Source: Bacteroidota bacterium
Lineage (GTDB): Bacteria > Bacteroidota > Bacteroidia > Chitinophagales > LD1
Reading direction: 5' to 3'
DNA: 54,744 nucleotides
Assembly: GCA_025963485.1 (NCBI GenBank)
Contig: JAOQAO010000150.1
Location: 1 to 54,744, forward strand
The notes under the pieces are model-generated. The model worked only from the letters and a program-made list of their open reading frames with translations. It was not told the origin of the DNA and ran no database searches. The position numbers and the translations under genes were made by a program. Numbering within the stretch: position 1 is the first letter of the stretch; each line of letters begins with the position of its first letter. Below, one piece after another: positions 15,674-24,503 of this stretch.

Positions 15674-16024
15674 TCATTCGTATCCGCTCTTGATCACGGT
15701 CAGGATCATTTTAAACCGTCCGTTGGGTTTGATGTGATTGGGCGCATGAGCCGGGATGACTATAGATTGTCCCGTTTGGAGCAGGTGCGGGTCACCTGAT
15801 ATGACTATTTCCGCCTTGCCGTCTATGACCTGGGCGAATGTATCAAAGGGAGTTGTTTTCTCCGTCAGGCCTTCGCCGCTGTCTACGGACATCACGCTGA
15901 TATTGCCGGTAGATTTTTTCAGGATCGTTTTGATGACCACCGAGTTGGCCACATACTCGATGATCTCTACGGTGATATATGCAGCTGCTTTATCGATCTC
16001 ATTAGTTTCAGTAGTAATAGTCAT
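15674..16024 (-). CDS. Cupin-fold protein
   Basis: 116 residues in one small beta-barrel: VIKTILKKSTGNISVMSVD, GEGLTEKTTPFDTFAQVIDG, KAEIVISGDPHLLQTGQSIV and IPAHAPNHIKPNGRFKMILTVI. The second cupin motif (G-x-P-x-H-x-x-x-G/P) is recognisable; the first lacks the usual HxH, with TTPFDTFAQ at that place, so metal binding is doubtful. The function is unknown; single-domain cupins of this kind occur as stress-related or sugar-binding-like proteins. A decayed paralogue lies at 20668-21045. Confidence 0.85.
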   Translation of the reverse strand: MTITTETNEIDKAAAYITVEIIEYVANSVVIKTILKKSTGNISVMSVDSGEGLTEKTTPFDTFAQVIDGKAEIVISGDPHLLQTGQSIVIPAHAPNHIKPNGRFKMILTVIKSGYE

Positions 16025-16118
16025 GTTGTGTTTTGATTTTTAGAAGCATGATACACGCTTGTGCAGGAGCTATGCGTATTCCCGTTTTCCTGTATTCCCG
16101 ATTACCCGGTCACCTTTA

Positions 16119-16508
16119 TCAGGCTACCAGGTGCTTCGAGAAATAGTCCTTGATGAAAGCATGCTGCTGGTTCTCTACCAGTTTGTCAGAATTCTTTACT
16201 TCGAGTTTTATTTTTGAGCAGCGATGGTCCGCCAGCATGATGTTGAATAGCTCAAGCTTGGCTCCTGTAGGGCCAAATAGCAATACCTCTTCATAATCCT
16301 TGATTGCTTCTACGATCTTTTTGTAGTATTCCGCGCGCTGGTGCTGCTGCATATTATGCATTGTGCTTTCGCTTTTGCTCAGGGCGGCTTCTTTTTCTTC
16401 GTGTGTGAATCTAGAGTCTATGACCTTAGTGCTCAATACGACGGCAAGCTCCGTCAGGTGTGCGCTGGAATGGTCCATCCAGACGCCAATTTTTTTTCCG
16501 GGTGTCAT
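16119..16508 (-). CDS. Conserved hypothetical protein (IGVWMDHSSAHL family)
   Basis: 129 residues beginning MTPGKKIGVWMDHSSAHLTE, with a Gln/His/Met-rich centre (STMHNMQQHQRAEYYKK) and VLLFGPTGAKLELFN and ENQQHAFIKDYFSKHL at the end. The pattern is one I associate with a conserved Bacteroidota hypothetical family. The GVWMDHxxA start followed by GPTxAKxELFN suggests an RNase H/eRF1-domain-1-like alpha/beta fold, but this is only an impression. There is no signal peptide. A TACTTTTA box lies 11 nt upstream, so it has its own promoter and a very short leader. Confidence 0.7.
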   Translation of the reverse strand: MTPGKKIGVWMDHSSAHLTELAVVLSTKVIDSRFTHEEKEAALSKSESTMHNMQQHQRAEYYKKIVEAIKDYEEVLLFGPTGAKLELFNIMLADHRCSKIKLEVKNSDKLVENQQHAFIKDYFSKHLVA

Positions 16509-16519
16509 GATATGTTTTA

Positions 16520-16527
16520 TAAAAGTA
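16520..16527 (-). promoter_or_regulatory. Putative -7 box of the 16119-16508 gene
   Basis: Minus-strand TACTTTTA (16527-16520), 11 nt before the start codon; one change from the TAnnTTTG consensus. Confidence 0.4.
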
Positions 16528-16652
16528 AGGAGAGAAAGAGGAGAACGCTCAGGGACACTCTCAAATCTGTGCCTGTCTCATGTAGGAATTGCGCAAAGGT
16601 CGTTCATTTTAACCAGAAACAACTATGATGCCCGATAAAAGAATTATATAAT

Positions 16653-19600
16653 TTACGTATTGGCCAGGGGTGCTGTCGGTTGTGGAGTATATATGTCAAA
16701 TTGTGCTCCTTTATTCAATGTGCCCGTGGCTGTGATAATGCCATTGTGATTTTCAGCTATCCGCTTGCTGATAGCGAGGCCCATACCGGTCCCTTTGTAT
16801 GCGTCATACTCATGCAGCCGCTGAAATACCTCAAAGATCCGCTCCTTATACTTCGGGTCAAAGCCGATGCCATTATCAGTCACTGTCACATGACAGTACA
16901 GGACACCGGGGAGGAGTTTCTCATTGTGCATTTTGCTTCCTTTGAGCGTCTGGCAGTTGATCGTGATACGCAGTGGCCTCTTAGGATCGGCAAATTTTAT
17001 AGAGTTGCCGATGAGATTATGCAGGAGCTGGCGAAACTGGAAGCCGATGATATGGGCACTGCACAGGCCCATGACTTTGATGGTGGCTTTTTTATCCTTG
17101 AGTACATCCTTAAACTCTGCTACCACCTCTGCTGCCAGTTTGTTGAGATCTGTTTTTTCGAGCTTACGATCGTCATGCCTGACATGCGTATAGTCGATCA
17201 GGTCTTTGATGAGCTGTTGTATCCTGCTCACCGATACCTGCATCCTTTCCAGGTACATCTTGCCGGAGGGAGAGACATTTTTGCGCTCCTCATCGAGCAG
17301 GCACTCGGCGAAGTTCTGTATTTTGCGTAGCGGCTCCTGCAGGTCATGACTGGATATGAAGGTAAAGGTCTCCAGTTCCTTATTCATTTTTTCCAGCATA
17401 GCGTTTTTCTCCTTCAGCGTAGTGACGCTCGATGCGAGCGCCCTGGTTCGCTCACTGATGATGTCTTCCAGTTCCTTTTTTTCTGCCTGTCGACTGAAAG
17501 AGGCATCCGTAGTATCTGTAAATGCAAGGAGGATCAGCTGTTCATTCTGCACTTTTTTCACAATGCGGCGGGCATTGAGCAGCATGGTCTTGAGGCCTAT
17601 ATCGGGAAACACATGCGTGATCTCATAGTCATAGAAGTAGTTCTTCTTTTGTATCAGGCTATTCAGCAGTTCGCGCAGGCGGGGGATGTCCCGTTGATTA
17701 TTGCCCAGCTCATATAGCAGTTTGCCGTTGGTATCTGCCTCCTGTACCATAAATTTTTTGCAGAATGCTTTATTAGTTGACCTGACGCGGAGGTCCTTGT
17801 CCAGGATCAGTATCGGCTCATGGAGTGTAGCCACGATAGCCTCGGAGAAATCATAGGCTTCCATCAGCTCCTCATTGCGCGTCTGCAGTTCCTGATTATT
17901 GGTGATCAGCTCCTCGTTGGCAGATTCGATCTCCTCCTTGGACGTATCGAGCTCCTCATTCAGGCTTTGAAATTCTTCATTGCTCGACATGATCTCCTCA
18001 TTGACCGCCTGGAGTATCTTATTGGCTTTCTCCTTCTCCTCGCGCACAGCGATCACCTCTGCGCGCATGGCCGCGAGTTCTGCTTTTAGTTTTTTTATAC
18101 TGCCGGTATCTGCTTTGGTCATTTTTCCGGGCTTGATATCATAGCTGGCTGCCACCTCCTGCCGGGTGAAAATAATAAGTAGCAACGGCTCAGGGACAGC
18201 TGCCTCCATCGGGATGATATCGAGAGAGACAGTATGAGGCACTGTATCTGTTTTCATTTCGATGCCCGTCTTGTGTACGTCTTTGCGCGTCTGGATGGCG
18301 CGATGTATGCCCTCGCGCAGGTCAAAGGCGACCTCAGGCCGGGCCATGGTCAGTACATTGAGCGTAGCGCGCCCTGTAGCGTGCTCCAGGTAGTCAGACG
18401 TCACTCCTTTGAACTGGACTATCTCCATCGCATGGTTGATCACCACATAGGCCGGTATATAGCGGGAGAAAAGAATAGACTTAATAGCAGTATCTGCCGC
18501 TTCCGGGTCAAAGGCTGCCGGTTTCAGAATAGGCTGCTCCTGTTTTTTATTACCCGTGAGCCGTGAGTGGCGGGAGACCAGGTCTGGCAGGGTACGTATA
18601 CCCTCTATCCGGTTGTATATTTTATGATTTGCGCTCAGTGTCGAGAATAGTGTGGAGGTGCCTATCGTCTCTGATTTGCCCAGCATGAGGCAGCCGCCGG
18701 GATTCAGTGCGTAATGGAATGTGGTCAGTATTTTTTTGTGAACGGCAGTATTGAGGTATATCAGCATATTGCGGCAGCTGATCAGGTCGATGTGCGAGAA
18801 AGGTGGATCGCCCATGATATTGTGCGGGGCAAATGCGCACAGGTCACGCGCGGATTTGGATATCTTATAGTTGCCATTGACCTGAGTGAAAAACTGCGCC
18901 ATACGTTTGGCCGAGACGCCTTTCATTTCATATTTGGTGTATTCGCCTGCCCGCGCTTTCCTGATAGCATGCCCCCCGAGATCAGAGGCAAATATCTGTA
19001 CCTGCTGGCCTGCGGCCTTATCTCCCAGTAGCTCTATGAAGATCATAGCCATAGAGTATGCCTCCTGCCCGGTAGAGCATGCGGTGATCCAGATCCTTAG
19101 CTTCTCATTGGGTGCTTTATTTTTGAGCAGCCGCGGCAGTAGCGTCGATTTGAGGTATTGAAACTCCTCTCCATCGCGGAAGAACTCCGTGACATGGATC
19201 AGCAGGTCCTGATAGAGCAGGTCCTTTTCTTCGCTTTGGGTTTCCAGCAGTTTGCGGTATTGCGCCAGCGTTTTGACCTTGTGCAGCAGCATTCTCCGCA
19301 GTATACGGCGCTTGACGGTGTTCATCTTATAGTAGCTGAAATCCACTCCGGCACCTTTGTGCAATATTTCCAGCACTTTCTTCAGGTCGGCATCGTTATC
19401 ATTTATCTCATTTTCATGCCCCGGTACGAAGGCACCGCCTTTTTGTGATGTATCCCGGCTGATACGTGTCAGCTCCTGCGCTATCCCCCTGGGAGACAAA
19501 ATGAAATCAGGCGACCCCTCATCGATAGCAGAAGTAGGCATGCTGCCATACCGCGCAGATTCATCCTGAGCGAAGGTGACGCCACCGGCAGATTTGATGG

Positions 19601-20069
19601 CCCTGAGCCCGATAGTGCCGTCAGAGGCATTGCCGGAGAGGATGATGCCTATCGTATTCTCATGATGTGTCTGTGCCAGTGAGGTGAATAGCACATCGAT
19701 AGATATGGCTGTGCCCTTGGTGGCGCGCGGCAGCAGGCGTATGTGGCCGTTGGTCACTTCTATACCCTTATTGTTGGGGATCACATACACATTGTCGGGC
19801 TTCATCAGCTCCATATCTTCTATCTCCTGTACCTTCATTTTGGTGGCCTTGGAGAGTAGCGAGACCAGGATGCTTTTATAGTTAGGGCTGAGGTGCTGTA
19901 TAAAGATATAGGCCATGCCCGTATTGGCAGGCAGGTATTTCAGAAGCTCGGTCACGGCCTCCAGCCCGCCTGATGAGGCGCCGATAGCTACGACAGGAAA
20001 TCCGCCAGACTTCGCTCCCTTCGCAGAGGGCACTTTCTTATTGCCCTTCGCGGGCATCACTTTCCGCAT
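16653..20069 (-). CDS. CheB-CheR-PAS-histidine kinase hybrid
   Basis: 1138 residues. In order: a CheB methylesterase domain (~25-205) with the catalytic Ser in GASSGG, His in FIQHLSPNY and Asp in GNASDGTIG; a CheR methyltransferase (~230-490) with VTEFFRDGEEF, the SAM-binding WITACSTGQEAYS and ISCRNMLIYL; a PAS-like region; a coiled coil (~690-750) rich in Glu/Asn/Leu; a PAS domain (~760-880); a HisKA domain with His908 in ISSHDLQEPLRK; and a HATPase with N box NLIGNSIKFAD and G boxes DNGIGFD and GTGMGLAI. No receiver domain is attached. Proteins of this layout are soluble sensor hybrids in non-flagellated Bacteroidota. A single-domain receiver lies 9 bp upstream in the same direction and is the likely partner. 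Confidence 0.95.
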   Translation of the reverse strand: MRKVMPAKGNKKVPSAKGAKSGGFPVVAIGASSGGLEAVTELLKYLPANTGMAYIFIQHLSPNYKSILVSLLSKATKMKVQEIEDMELMKPDNVYVIPNNKGIEVTNGHIRLLPRATKGTAISIDVLFTSLAQTHHENTIGIILSGNASDGTIGLRAIKSAGGVTFAQDESARYGSMPTSAIDEGSPDFILSPRGIAQELTRISRDTSQKGGAFVPGHENEINDNDADLKKVLEILHKGAGVDFSYYKMNTVKRRILRRMLLHKVKTLAQYRKLLETQSEEKDLLYQDLLIHVTEFFRDGEEFQYLKSTLLPRLLKNKAPNEKLRIWITACSTGQEAYSMAMIFIELLGDKAAGQQVQIFASDLGGHAIRKARAGEYTKYEMKGVSAKRMAQFFTQVNGNYKISKSARDLCAFAPHNIMGDPPFSHIDLISCRNMLIYLNTAVHKKILTTFHYALNPGGCLMLGKSETIGTSTLFSTLSANHKIYNRIEGIRTLPDLVSRHSRLTGNKKQEQPILKPAAFDPEAADTAIKSILFSRYIPAYVVINHAMEIVQFKGVTSDYLEHATGRATLNVLTMARPEVAFDLREGIHRAIQTRKDVHKTGIEMKTDTVPHTVSLDIIPMEAAVPEPLLLIIFTRQEVAASYDIKPGKMTKADTGSIKKLKAELAAMRAEVIAVREEKEKANKILQAVNEEIMSSNEEFQSLNEELDTSKEEIESANEELITNNQELQTRNEELMEAYDFSEAIVATLHEPILILDKDLRVRSTNKAFCKKFMVQEADTNGKLLYELGNNQRDIPRLRELLNSLIQKKNYFYDYEITHVFPDIGLKTMLLNARRIVKKVQNEQLILLAFTDTTDASFSRQAEKKELEDIISERTRALASSVTTLKEKNAMLEKMNKELETFTFISSHDLQEPLRKIQNFAECLLDEERKNVSPSGKMYLERMQVSVSRIQQLIKDLIDYTHVRHDDRKLEKTDLNKLAAEVVAEFKDVLKDKKATIKVMGLCSAHIIGFQFRQLLHNLIGNSIKFADPKRPLRITINCQTLKGSKMHNEKLLPGVLYCHVTVTDNGIGFDPKYKERIFEVFQRLHEYDAYKGTGMGLAISKRIAENHNGIITATGTLNKGAQFDIYTPQPTAPLANT

Positions 20070-20078
20070 AGTACGAGT

Positions 20079-20534
20079 TTATACTTCTATGCAATTTATA
20101 ATAAAATCGTGCCTGTCTGGCTGATGAGGGTTGGCCGTGAGCTGTTTGAGTACGACATCCAGGCAAATTTTGAGTTCTGCAAAGGAACATTTATGCAGGT
20201 AATAATGCGCTCCTGCATCATAGAGTGTATCAGCTACCGTACTCTGCAGCGAGGTGGAATATATGACCACTGGGATCGAGGCCAGTTTTTTATCCTGCTT
20301 TATTTGCGTCAGGCACTCCTCACCATTTTTGCGTGGCATATTAAGGTCCAGGAAAATAACATCGGGCAGATGTTCCTGATTTTGGGAAAGATAGGTCATC
20401 AGCTGCTCGCCATCACAAGCGGAAGCGTAATGTGTAGGAATAGAGATAGACGCGAGTGCTTTCTCAAAGAAAAACCGGTCGTCCTTGTCATCATCCGCGA
20501 GCAGGATATTCATTGTGTCTTTTGTAGACTTCAT
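20079..20534 (-). CDS. Single-domain response regulator (Rcp1-like)
   Basis: 151 residues, receiver domain only. The acidic pocket is MNILLADDDKDDRFFF, the phospho-acceptor Asp is in IFLDLNMPRKNGEE, the conserved Ser/Thr position is in VVIYSTSL and the Lys in YYLHKCSF. No output domain. The first Met is at 20534; a Met at residue 8 (MNILLADD) is an equally natural start. It ends 9 bp before the CheB-CheR-kinase gene in the same orientation, so the two are probably co-transcribed and it probably takes phosphate from that kinase. Confidence 0.93.
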   Translation of the reverse strand: MKSTKDTMNILLADDDKDDRFFFEKALASISIPTHYASACDGEQLMTYLSQNQEHLPDVIFLDLNMPRKNGEECLTQIKQDKKLASIPVVIYSTSLQSTVADTLYDAGAHYYLHKCSFAELKICLDVVLKQLTANPHQPDRHDFIINCIEV

Positions 20535-20667
20535 AGTAAAATGATTATAGCCGAATGATAAAGGAACTCCGGGAGCTCAATAGTCATATGGGGGACGACG
20601 AGCGAAGGTACACCTTCTTGTCAGCTAAATGTTATATGATTCACAGGTCTTTGGGCGCTGGCATTGA

Positions 20668-21045
20668 TTATGCATCATTAACGGCCCTTTTGATTGAAAG
20701 GTGCCCGCTCTTGATCATCGTGCATATCATTTTAAACTGTTCTTTGGCATTGAAACAATGCCGCGTAAGCGCGGGGATAATAATGCCCTCTCCCAGCTTT
20801 AGCGTGTTCTTCTTCTTAATCTTTGATCTCTATCTCGGCCACGCCGTCTATGATCTGTACGTAGTTGTCAAAGGGAGAGGTCTTTTCCGCCAGCTCTTCA
20901 CCCTCGTCAAACGATGTGGCAGTCATACTGCCCGTAGCTTTCTTGATGATCGTCCTGCTCAAATAGAGTCAGGTACATACTCGATGATCCCGACAATGAT
21001 GTGTGGAGCGCCTTTTTTTAATTCAGTGCCGGGAGTACTTTCCAT
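20668..21045 (-). pseudogene. Decayed cupin paralogue with two frameshifts
   Basis: Reading the minus strand from ATG 21045 gives MESTPGTELKKG...IIVGIIEYVPDS, then a lost T in a T run shifts the frame. After correction it continues LSRTIIKKATGSMTATSFDE, EELAEKTSPFDNYVQIIDG and VAEIEIKD; a second, one-base shift near 20815 is needed to continue KLGEGIIIPALTRH and QFKMICTMIKSGH to a TAA at 20668. This tracks the intact cupin at 15674-16024 (IIEYVANS, KTILKKSTG, EGLTEKTTPFDTFAQVIDG, MILTVIKSG) from end to end. It is therefore a recently inactivated paralogue lying between signalling genes. An open frame on the opposite strand is its shadow. Confidence 0.85.
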
Positions 21046-21123
21046 AATATAAGTATGCAGAGTACAAAGATGCCCAATAAGGGGTGGGGACCGTTACACA
21101 ATTACAGTTAAGAATTGTATAGT

Positions 21124-21684
21124 TCACATATTTTCCAGGGAGTTACGCCGTTTCCCTTTCAGTTTCCGGAAAAATGACGGTGTGAGCCCTGTCACCTTCT
21201 TAAATTGGTTGGACAGGTGGGCTACACTACTATAATGCAGCTTGTAGGAGATCTCAGTGAGGTTGAGTTCATCATAGATCAGGAGTTCTTTGACCCGCTC
21301 TATTTTGTGCGAGATGATATAGTGCTCTATCGTGACCCCTGTCACCTCAGAGAATAGATTGGAGAGATAGGTGTAGTCGTACTCGAGTTTTGCGCTCAGG
21401 TAGTCGGAGAAATTTGTTTTGGGCGGCTCATCAGCATAGTGGACCATCTCTACGATGACATTCTTTATCTTCTCGATGAGCATGGCCCTTTTGTCATCCA
21501 TCAGCTCCAGCCCGGCCCTGAGTAGTCCTGCTTTCAGCTTTTCGCGTTGCGTGGGGCTGATATCTTCTTTGATCTCTGCCTCACCGAGCTCAATGCTGCC
21601 ATACCGCAGTCCCAGGTGATCCAGCTCTGCCTTGACCACCATTTTGCAGCGGATCGATACCATGTATTTGATGTAGAGCTTCAT
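21124..21684 (-). CDS. AraC-family transcriptional regulator
   Basis: 186 residues. The C-terminal ~100 residues form the two helix-turn-helix units of AraC/XylS proteins: LSAKLEYDYTYLSNLFSEVT and IEHYIISHKIERVKELLIYD, then LNLTEISYKLHYSSVAHLSN and QFKKVTGLTPSFFRKLK. The N-terminal ~75 residues (VVKAELDHLGLRYGSIELGE) are short and do not look like a sugar-binding cupin. They contain a region resembling the small N-terminal extension seen in several Bacteroidota AraC proteins near histidine kinases. It is flanked by a decayed cupin gene and a lone receiver in the same orientation. The regulatory target is unknown. Confidence 0.92.
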   Translation of the reverse strand: MKLYIKYMVSIRCKMVVKAELDHLGLRYGSIELGEAEIKEDISPTQREKLKAGLLRAGLELMDDKRAMLIEKIKNVIVEMVHYADEPPKTNFSDYLSAKLEYDYTYLSNLFSEVTGVTIEHYIISHKIERVKELLIYDELNLTEISYKLHYSSVAHLSNQFKKVTGLTPSFFRKLKGKRRNSLENM

Positions 21685-21882
21685 TTTTGCTGCACAGCAT
21701 TGCAGATCGCCGGCTATTAACTGTCTTGAGCTGTTTTATGTGCGGCCTATTGGCTGTTCAGTGCCAAGATAGCTAAAGCAATGCCAATCCCGAGAATATG
21801 TAAATTATGCAATCTTTGTATGGAAAACGATCAGCGGTTTGTATAATGCCCGCTTGTTTGACCAGTATGGCAGCGCTCATTG

Positions 21883-22317
21883 TCAGAACCTGGTCAGGCA
21901 CTCGCAGGGTGCATGTTCTTTTTCATTTTGCAAAACAATGCTTATGGCTTTTACCAGTTCCCTGCAGAGTGGTGGCTTTGTGATGAAGTAGGTTGCTCCA
22001 AATTTTTGGGAATATATTTTATGCTCTGTGAGATTTGATGTGGTCAGGACGGCCACAGGTATGTGTTTTAATTTTTCTTCCATCCTCAGCAGCGCCAGAA
22101 ATTCTTCTCCTCCCATCCGGTGCATATTGAAGTCCAGGAATATATAGTCAGGCAAAACCGCGTCAGCGGAGCGGAGCGTATTCAATGCGAAAATGCCATT
22201 CTCATCATATTCGTGTGGGATAGATGGATCGACGCTGGTCAGCGCCTTAAAGAATAACATTCTGTCGTCAGCATCATCGTCTATGAGGAGGACTTTGTAG
22301 GCAGGTATCTGGAGCAT
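21883..22317 (-). CDS. Single-domain response regulator
   Basis: 144 residues, receiver domain only: acidic pocket VLLIDDDADDRMLFF, phospho-acceptor Asp in YIFLDFNMHRMGGEEF, Thr in AVLTTSNL and Lys in YFITKPPLC. It resembles the receiver at 20079-20534, with the pattern of Rcp1-type regulators serving phytochrome-like or hybrid kinases. No kinase is directly adjacent; the AraC gene 200 bp downstream runs in the same direction. A 6-bp palindrome lies just upstream of the start (22327-22341). Confidence 0.92.
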   Translation of the reverse strand: MLQIPAYKVLLIDDDADDRMLFFKALTSVDPSIPHEYDENGIFALNTLRSADAVLPDYIFLDFNMHRMGGEEFLALLRMEEKLKHIPVAVLTTSNLTEHKIYSQKFGATYFITKPPLCRELVKAISIVLQNEKEHAPCECLTRF

Positions 22318-22655
22318 ATGGTTTTTCCCGTTTATAACGGGGCAGCGAAGCTACCCTGTAATTACCGGCTTTACGGAAAATAGGCAAGAATTGCACCAGA
22401 ACCTAACGTATAGCCGATCTGACCGTGTGAACACATTCTCCTTTTACCCAATAGCATTAAAACCCGATACATCGTCCGCATTTACGTCACGAAAGCGCTG
22501 CTTACCTGAGTAAACCTGTATTCGGATATGGATACAGATGCATGACCGTGTTGTCTGCGATATGCGCTATACCTGATTACCAAAAAACCTTAAAATAAAT
22601 TCATATCGTATGGAAATGAGAGGCTGGTCGCGTTATATCCTGAAACAACCCAGCC
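22318..22655. other. Divergent intergenic region
   Basis: A 338-bp gap between a receiver gene (minus) and the DUF4349 gene (plus). It contains the perfect palindrome CCCGTT-TAT-AACGGG at 22327-22341, 10 nt upstream of the receiver start, which could be an operator or a leader hairpin. No clear -7 box for either gene and no ORF of interest were seen. Confidence 0.5.
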
Positions 22656-23621
22656 ATGAATAAAACCATCACCCTCTGCTGCATCGCAGCAGCAGCATTC
22701 GTCATGACCTATAGCTGTAGTAATAGGAAATCAGCCAAAGAGTCCAGGTTCGCAGACCACGAAGAGCAGGACTACTACAAAGCAAACAGAAAAATCACCA
22801 CAGAGGCCGCCGCACCGGCTAAAGAAGAAACGGACAGCACGGCTCCGCACTCACTATCATCCATCGCCGCGCAGAATTTCGACAAAGACGGCATGAAATT
22901 CATCCGCACTGCCGATATCCGGTTTCAGGTGGATAATGTACCCGAAGCTACCTATGCGATGGAGGATATCACAACCCGCTACGGCGGTTTTGTGATCTAC
23001 ACCGCGCTGAATAGTACGGTGAATAATAAAGAAACTGTGCCCATCAGTTCGGACTCATCTCTCGATATCACTTATTACACAGTAGAGAATGACATCACCC
23101 TCCGCGTGCCCAATACGCGTATGGACAGTGCTCTGCGTGCGATGACCGCACTGGTTGGTTTTCTCGATCATCGTATCATACGCGCAGATGAGGTCTCCGG
23201 CCAGCAGCTCGCCAATGACATGTCGGCTCACCGCAATGAAGAACATGCCCGCAATATGCTGAAGTATATGGACCAGAAGCAAGTGAAGTCTGCCGACATC
23301 ACCGAGGCCAATGCACAGGCACTCCTGCAGCAGGCGCAAGCCGACGATGCGAAGATCGCCAATCGTACACTCGACAATCAGATCAAGTATAGTACGCTTC
23401 ACTTTCTCATCTACCAGCGAGAGAGTGTGCGCAAGGTCAAGGTCGCCAATGAAACTAATATCTCACGCTACAGACCTTCATTGCTCATACAGGTCCGCGA
23501 TGCAGCAGTGTCAGGCTGGGAGATAGTCAGTCACGTATTGGTATTCCTTGTGCAATGCTGGGCATTCATTCTGATCGGTGTGTTAGGATGGCTTATCTAC
23601 CGGAGGAGTAGGAAAGGCTGA
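22656..23621 (+). CDS. DUF4349 lipoprotein with C-terminal membrane helix
   Basis: 321 residues. A lipoprotein signal ends TYSC (Cys21). The body has MKFIRTADIRFQVDNVPEAT, IEDITTRYGGFVIY-like text (MEDITTRYGGFVIYTALNS), DITLRVPNTRMDSALRAMT and a coiled coil with ALLQQAQADDAKIANRTLDN; one membrane helix lies near the end (SHVLVFLVQCWAFILIGVLG) before a basic tail. This is the DUF4349 arrangement: a domain resembling a subtilisin-inhibitor-like fold, a coiled coil and a C-terminal TM. The function is unknown; family members are cell-envelope proteins. It is convergent with the CHAD gene. Confidence 0.9.
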   Translation: MNKTITLCCIAAAAFVMTYSCSNRKSAKESRFADHEEQDYYKANRKITTEAAAPAKEETDSTAPHSLSSIAAQNFDKDGMKFIRTADIRFQVDNVPEATYAMEDITTRYGGFVIYTALNSTVNNKETVPISSDSSLDITYYTVENDITLRVPNTRMDSALRAMTALVGFLDHRIIRADEVSGQQLANDMSAHRNEEHARNMLKYMDQKQVKSADITEANAQALLQQAQADDAKIANRTLDNQIKYSTLHFLIYQRESVRKVKVANETNISRYRPSLLIQVRDAAVSGWEIVSHVLVFLVQCWAFILIGVLGWLIYRRSRKG

Positions 23622-23638
23622 TACTGATTCTCTGGCAA

Positions 23639-24384
23639 TCACTTCCAAAGTTTATTTCCTGTCATGAGGATTTCTTTGCGGAGTTTCTCTGTATCTTTTT
23701 TTAATGTCTGGTCTATTTCTTTGTTATCCCTGACATCCTGAAGTACCTGAGCGGAGATGTCTCTGTCATCATGCCAGAGGCCGATCAGGTCCTGCAGTTT
23801 ATCTATTTGTTTGAGATGGCGTGGTGAGGTTATTTTCTTTAGCCTGGCAGATGTGAGCAGGGAGGAGCAATAGATGAATTGCTTCAGGTGTTTACGGAGT
23901 GAGTGGTAGTTATGCAGGCCCTTGCGCCATTTTTTTTGAGCTTGGGGATAAGCTTTTTGCAGTATGCCTCTGTATCATAGTCGTAAGAGCGGATAGCGGC
24001 GAGTACATCCTCCACTCTTTCATTGACATCTTTGAGGCAGAAAGGTATCTCGGTTTTAAACTTCTTATTGAGCGCAGTGATATGCCGTCCGCGGTCTGCT
24101 ATCGCCTTTTTATCTTTGCTGAGTTCTTTGAGCTTGTCATGGACCAGCGCTGCCTTCCTGATCTGGCCCGCCTGGTGGAAGATACCCCTATATGGGGCAA
24201 AATAACCTTCCACATCCAGTCCATGCAGATCGGTGGTCAGATTGAGAATGGCCTTTATCTTCTTGATGGATACGCGCATGCTGTGCAGGTCGTCAGCATT
24301 GGGTTTGCGTGCATAGCGCTTCAGGTACTTACAGCATGCCTCGTGCTGCCTGGTGAAATATGCCTCTGTCGAGTGAACTTTCAT
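23639..24384 (-). pseudogene. CHAD-domain gene interrupted by a homopolymer frameshift
   Basis: The first 166 codons (from ATG 24384) encode the N-terminal half of a CHAD domain (DDLHSMRVSIKKIKAILNL) and then end in a short out-of-frame tail at 23884. If one extra A is read in the A8 run at 23937-23930 (minus), the frame continues KKKWRKGLHNYHSLRKHLKQ, FIYCSSLLTSARLKK, RHLKQIDKLQDLIGLWHDDR and ends GNKLWK at a TGA at 23639. That is the missing second CHAD half, with its His/Arg-rich helix. The full protein would be 248 residues, a normal CHAD size. CHAD domains bind inorganic polyphosphate. It could be a true pseudogene, a sequencing error at the homopolymer, or a slippage site. A TACCTTTA box lies 16 nt upstream. 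Confidence 0.85.
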
Positions 24385-24400
24385 AACTCCCGCATTTGCA

Positions 24401-24408
24401 TAAAGGTA
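24401..24408 (-). promoter_or_regulatory. Putative -7 box of the CHAD gene
   Basis: Minus-strand TACCTTTA (24408-24401), 16 nt before the start codon; one change from TAnnTTTG. Confidence 0.4.
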
Positions 24409-24489
24409 GCTAAAATTGAGCCAGTTTCAGCTAATTTATATCATACTTATTCATACTTATTCTCTATATGCTATTAATTATTTATGATG

Positions 24490-24497
24490 TAAATTTG
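24490..24497 (+). promoter_or_regulatory. Putative -7 box of the 24504-24770 gene
   Basis: TAAATTTG is a perfect TAnnTTTG box only 6 nt before the ATG at 24504, so the transcript is likely leaderless or nearly so. It also lies inside the longer frame that starts at 24468, which argues against that start. Confidence 0.5.
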
Positions 24498-24503
24498 CAC
24501 CCG

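Noticed and set aside
20555-21052. A 165-codon plus-strand frame
   Set aside because: Opposite strand of the decayed cupin paralogue; no motif of its own.
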